A DNA stretch of 6,366 nt. Origin: Candidatus Dojkabacteria bacterium UBA5232 (GTDB taxonomy: Bacteria > Patescibacteriota > Dojkabacteria > SC72). The position numbers and the translations under genes are program-made. The stretch covers positions 5,242-11,607 of the forward strand of contig DHUO01000029.1 in the NCBI GenBank assembly GCA_002409215.1. Reading direction: 5' to 3'. Positions 5,879 through 6,366 of the stretch are shown in pieces; position 1 is the first letter of the stretch, and every line of letters starts with the position of its first letter. A model generated the notes under the pieces. The model did not search any database. It was not told the DNA's origin and worked only from the letters and a program-made list of their open reading frames with translations.

Positions 5879-6366
5879 ATGTCAGTAAAAAGATCACATT
5901 CATTATCACTAGGAGTTGTAGGACTTCCTAATGTTGGTAAGTCTACAATTTTTAATGCTTTAACAAAACTAACTGTACCAGCTGAAAACTTTCCTTTCTG
6001 TACGATAGATAAAAATGTAGGGGTAGTAGAGATTCCAGATAATAGATTAAAAAGAATGGCAGAGTATTTCAATGCAGAAAAGGTTGTTCCTTCTGCAATG
6101 ACATTCGTTGATATTGCAGGGTTGGTGGAGGGTGCATCTAAAGGTGAAGGTTTAGGTAATCAATTCCTTTCACATATTAGGGAGGTTGATGTAATTATGT
6201 ATGTTCTTAGAGCTTTTGACAGTGAGAGTATTGTACATGTGTATGAGCGAATTAATCCAATTGAAGATTTTGAAATAGTGCAATCAGAATTGATTTTGAA
6301 AGATATTGAAAGTGTAGAGAAGAGGTTGCATGCTGTGGAGAAATTGAAAAGAACAGGTGATGAGAA
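5879..6366 (+). CDS. ychF: YchF (OLA1-type) P-loop NTPase, N-terminal part
   Basis: The first 162 residues of YchF are present; the gene runs off the window (full family length is about 360). YchF is an Obg-related P-loop protein that prefers ATP and associates with ribosomes and stress responses (family knowledge). Seen here are the Walker A/G1 loop GLPNVGKST at 15-23 and the switch I region ENFPFCTIDKNVG at 36-48. The G3/switch II DIAGLVEGASKGEGLGNQFL follows at 78-97, then REVDVIMYVLRAF at 101-113. The G4 NxxE motif expected of the family and the C-terminal TGS domain lie beyond the edge. Start ATG 5879 leaves ten residues before the G1 beta strand, slightly longer than usual; no in-frame Met lies between it and G1. 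No Shine-Dalgarno sequence precedes it and a TATAAT ends 8 bases upstream. It is divergent from the transglutaminase-like gene with 31 bases between starts. Confidence 0.95.
   Translation, partial: MSVKRSHSLSLGVVGLPNVGKSTIFNALTKLTVPAENFPFCTIDKNVGVVEIPDNRLKRMAEYFNAEKVVPSAMTFVDIAGLVEGASKGEGLGNQFLSHIREVDVIMYVLRAFDSESIVHVYERINPIEDFEIVQSELILKDIESVEKRLHAVEKLKRTGDE

Noticed and set aside
5848..6072. 75-residue N-terminal extension of the reverse-strand transglutaminase-like gene
   Set aside because: It lies antisense to the well-conserved start of ychF, would place the signal peptide in the interior of the protein, and shows no domain features. The start at 5847 or 5838 puts the signal peptide at the N-terminus.

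Overview
The window is AT-rich bacterial DNA, tightly packed on both strands. It carries a forward block of three complete genes (about 105 to 4002), a convergent reverse-strand gene (3985 to about 5847), and the start of a divergent forward gene that runs off the right edge (5879 to 6366). The first 63 bases may hold the tail of another forward gene.

The clearest biological content is two adjacent enzymes of the AMP (nucleoside monophosphate) pathway: ribose-1,5-bisphosphate isomerase (1512-2474) and AMP phosphorylase (2491-4002). In archaea and in many Patescibacteria (CPR), these convert AMP plus phosphate to adenine and ribose-1,5-bisphosphate, and then to ribulose-1,5-bisphosphate. A form III or II/III RuBisCO uses the latter to make 3-phosphoglycerate. 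No RuBisCO gene is visible here; it would have to lie elsewhere. Six bases upstream of the isomerase sits a beta-CASP metallo-beta-lactamase nuclease (105-1505). The three genes therefore form an apparent operon that could run from RNA to nucleotides to a sugar bisphosphate. The enzyme identities are well supported; the RNA-feeding link is inference from gene order.

The reverse gene encodes an exported, membrane-anchored protein with a transglutaminase-like (papain-fold) domain and an intact Cys/His/Asp triad. Its role is unknown. The right-edge gene is ychF, a conserved ribosome-associated P-loop NTPase.

The likely source is a Patescibacteria/CPR bacterium. Reasons are the archaeal-type AMP pathway pair next to a bacterial-type ychF, low GC, heavy AGA/AGG and ATA codon use, and very short gene spacing. 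This is an inference, not a phylogenetic result. No Shine-Dalgarno sequence precedes any start, although perfect AGGAGG strings occur repeatedly inside genes. The ychF start lies 8 bases after a perfect TATAAT, so its mRNA may be leaderless. I see no RNA genes, CRISPR, insertion sequences or convincing hairpin terminators, and no gene-free stretch exceeds 300 bases.
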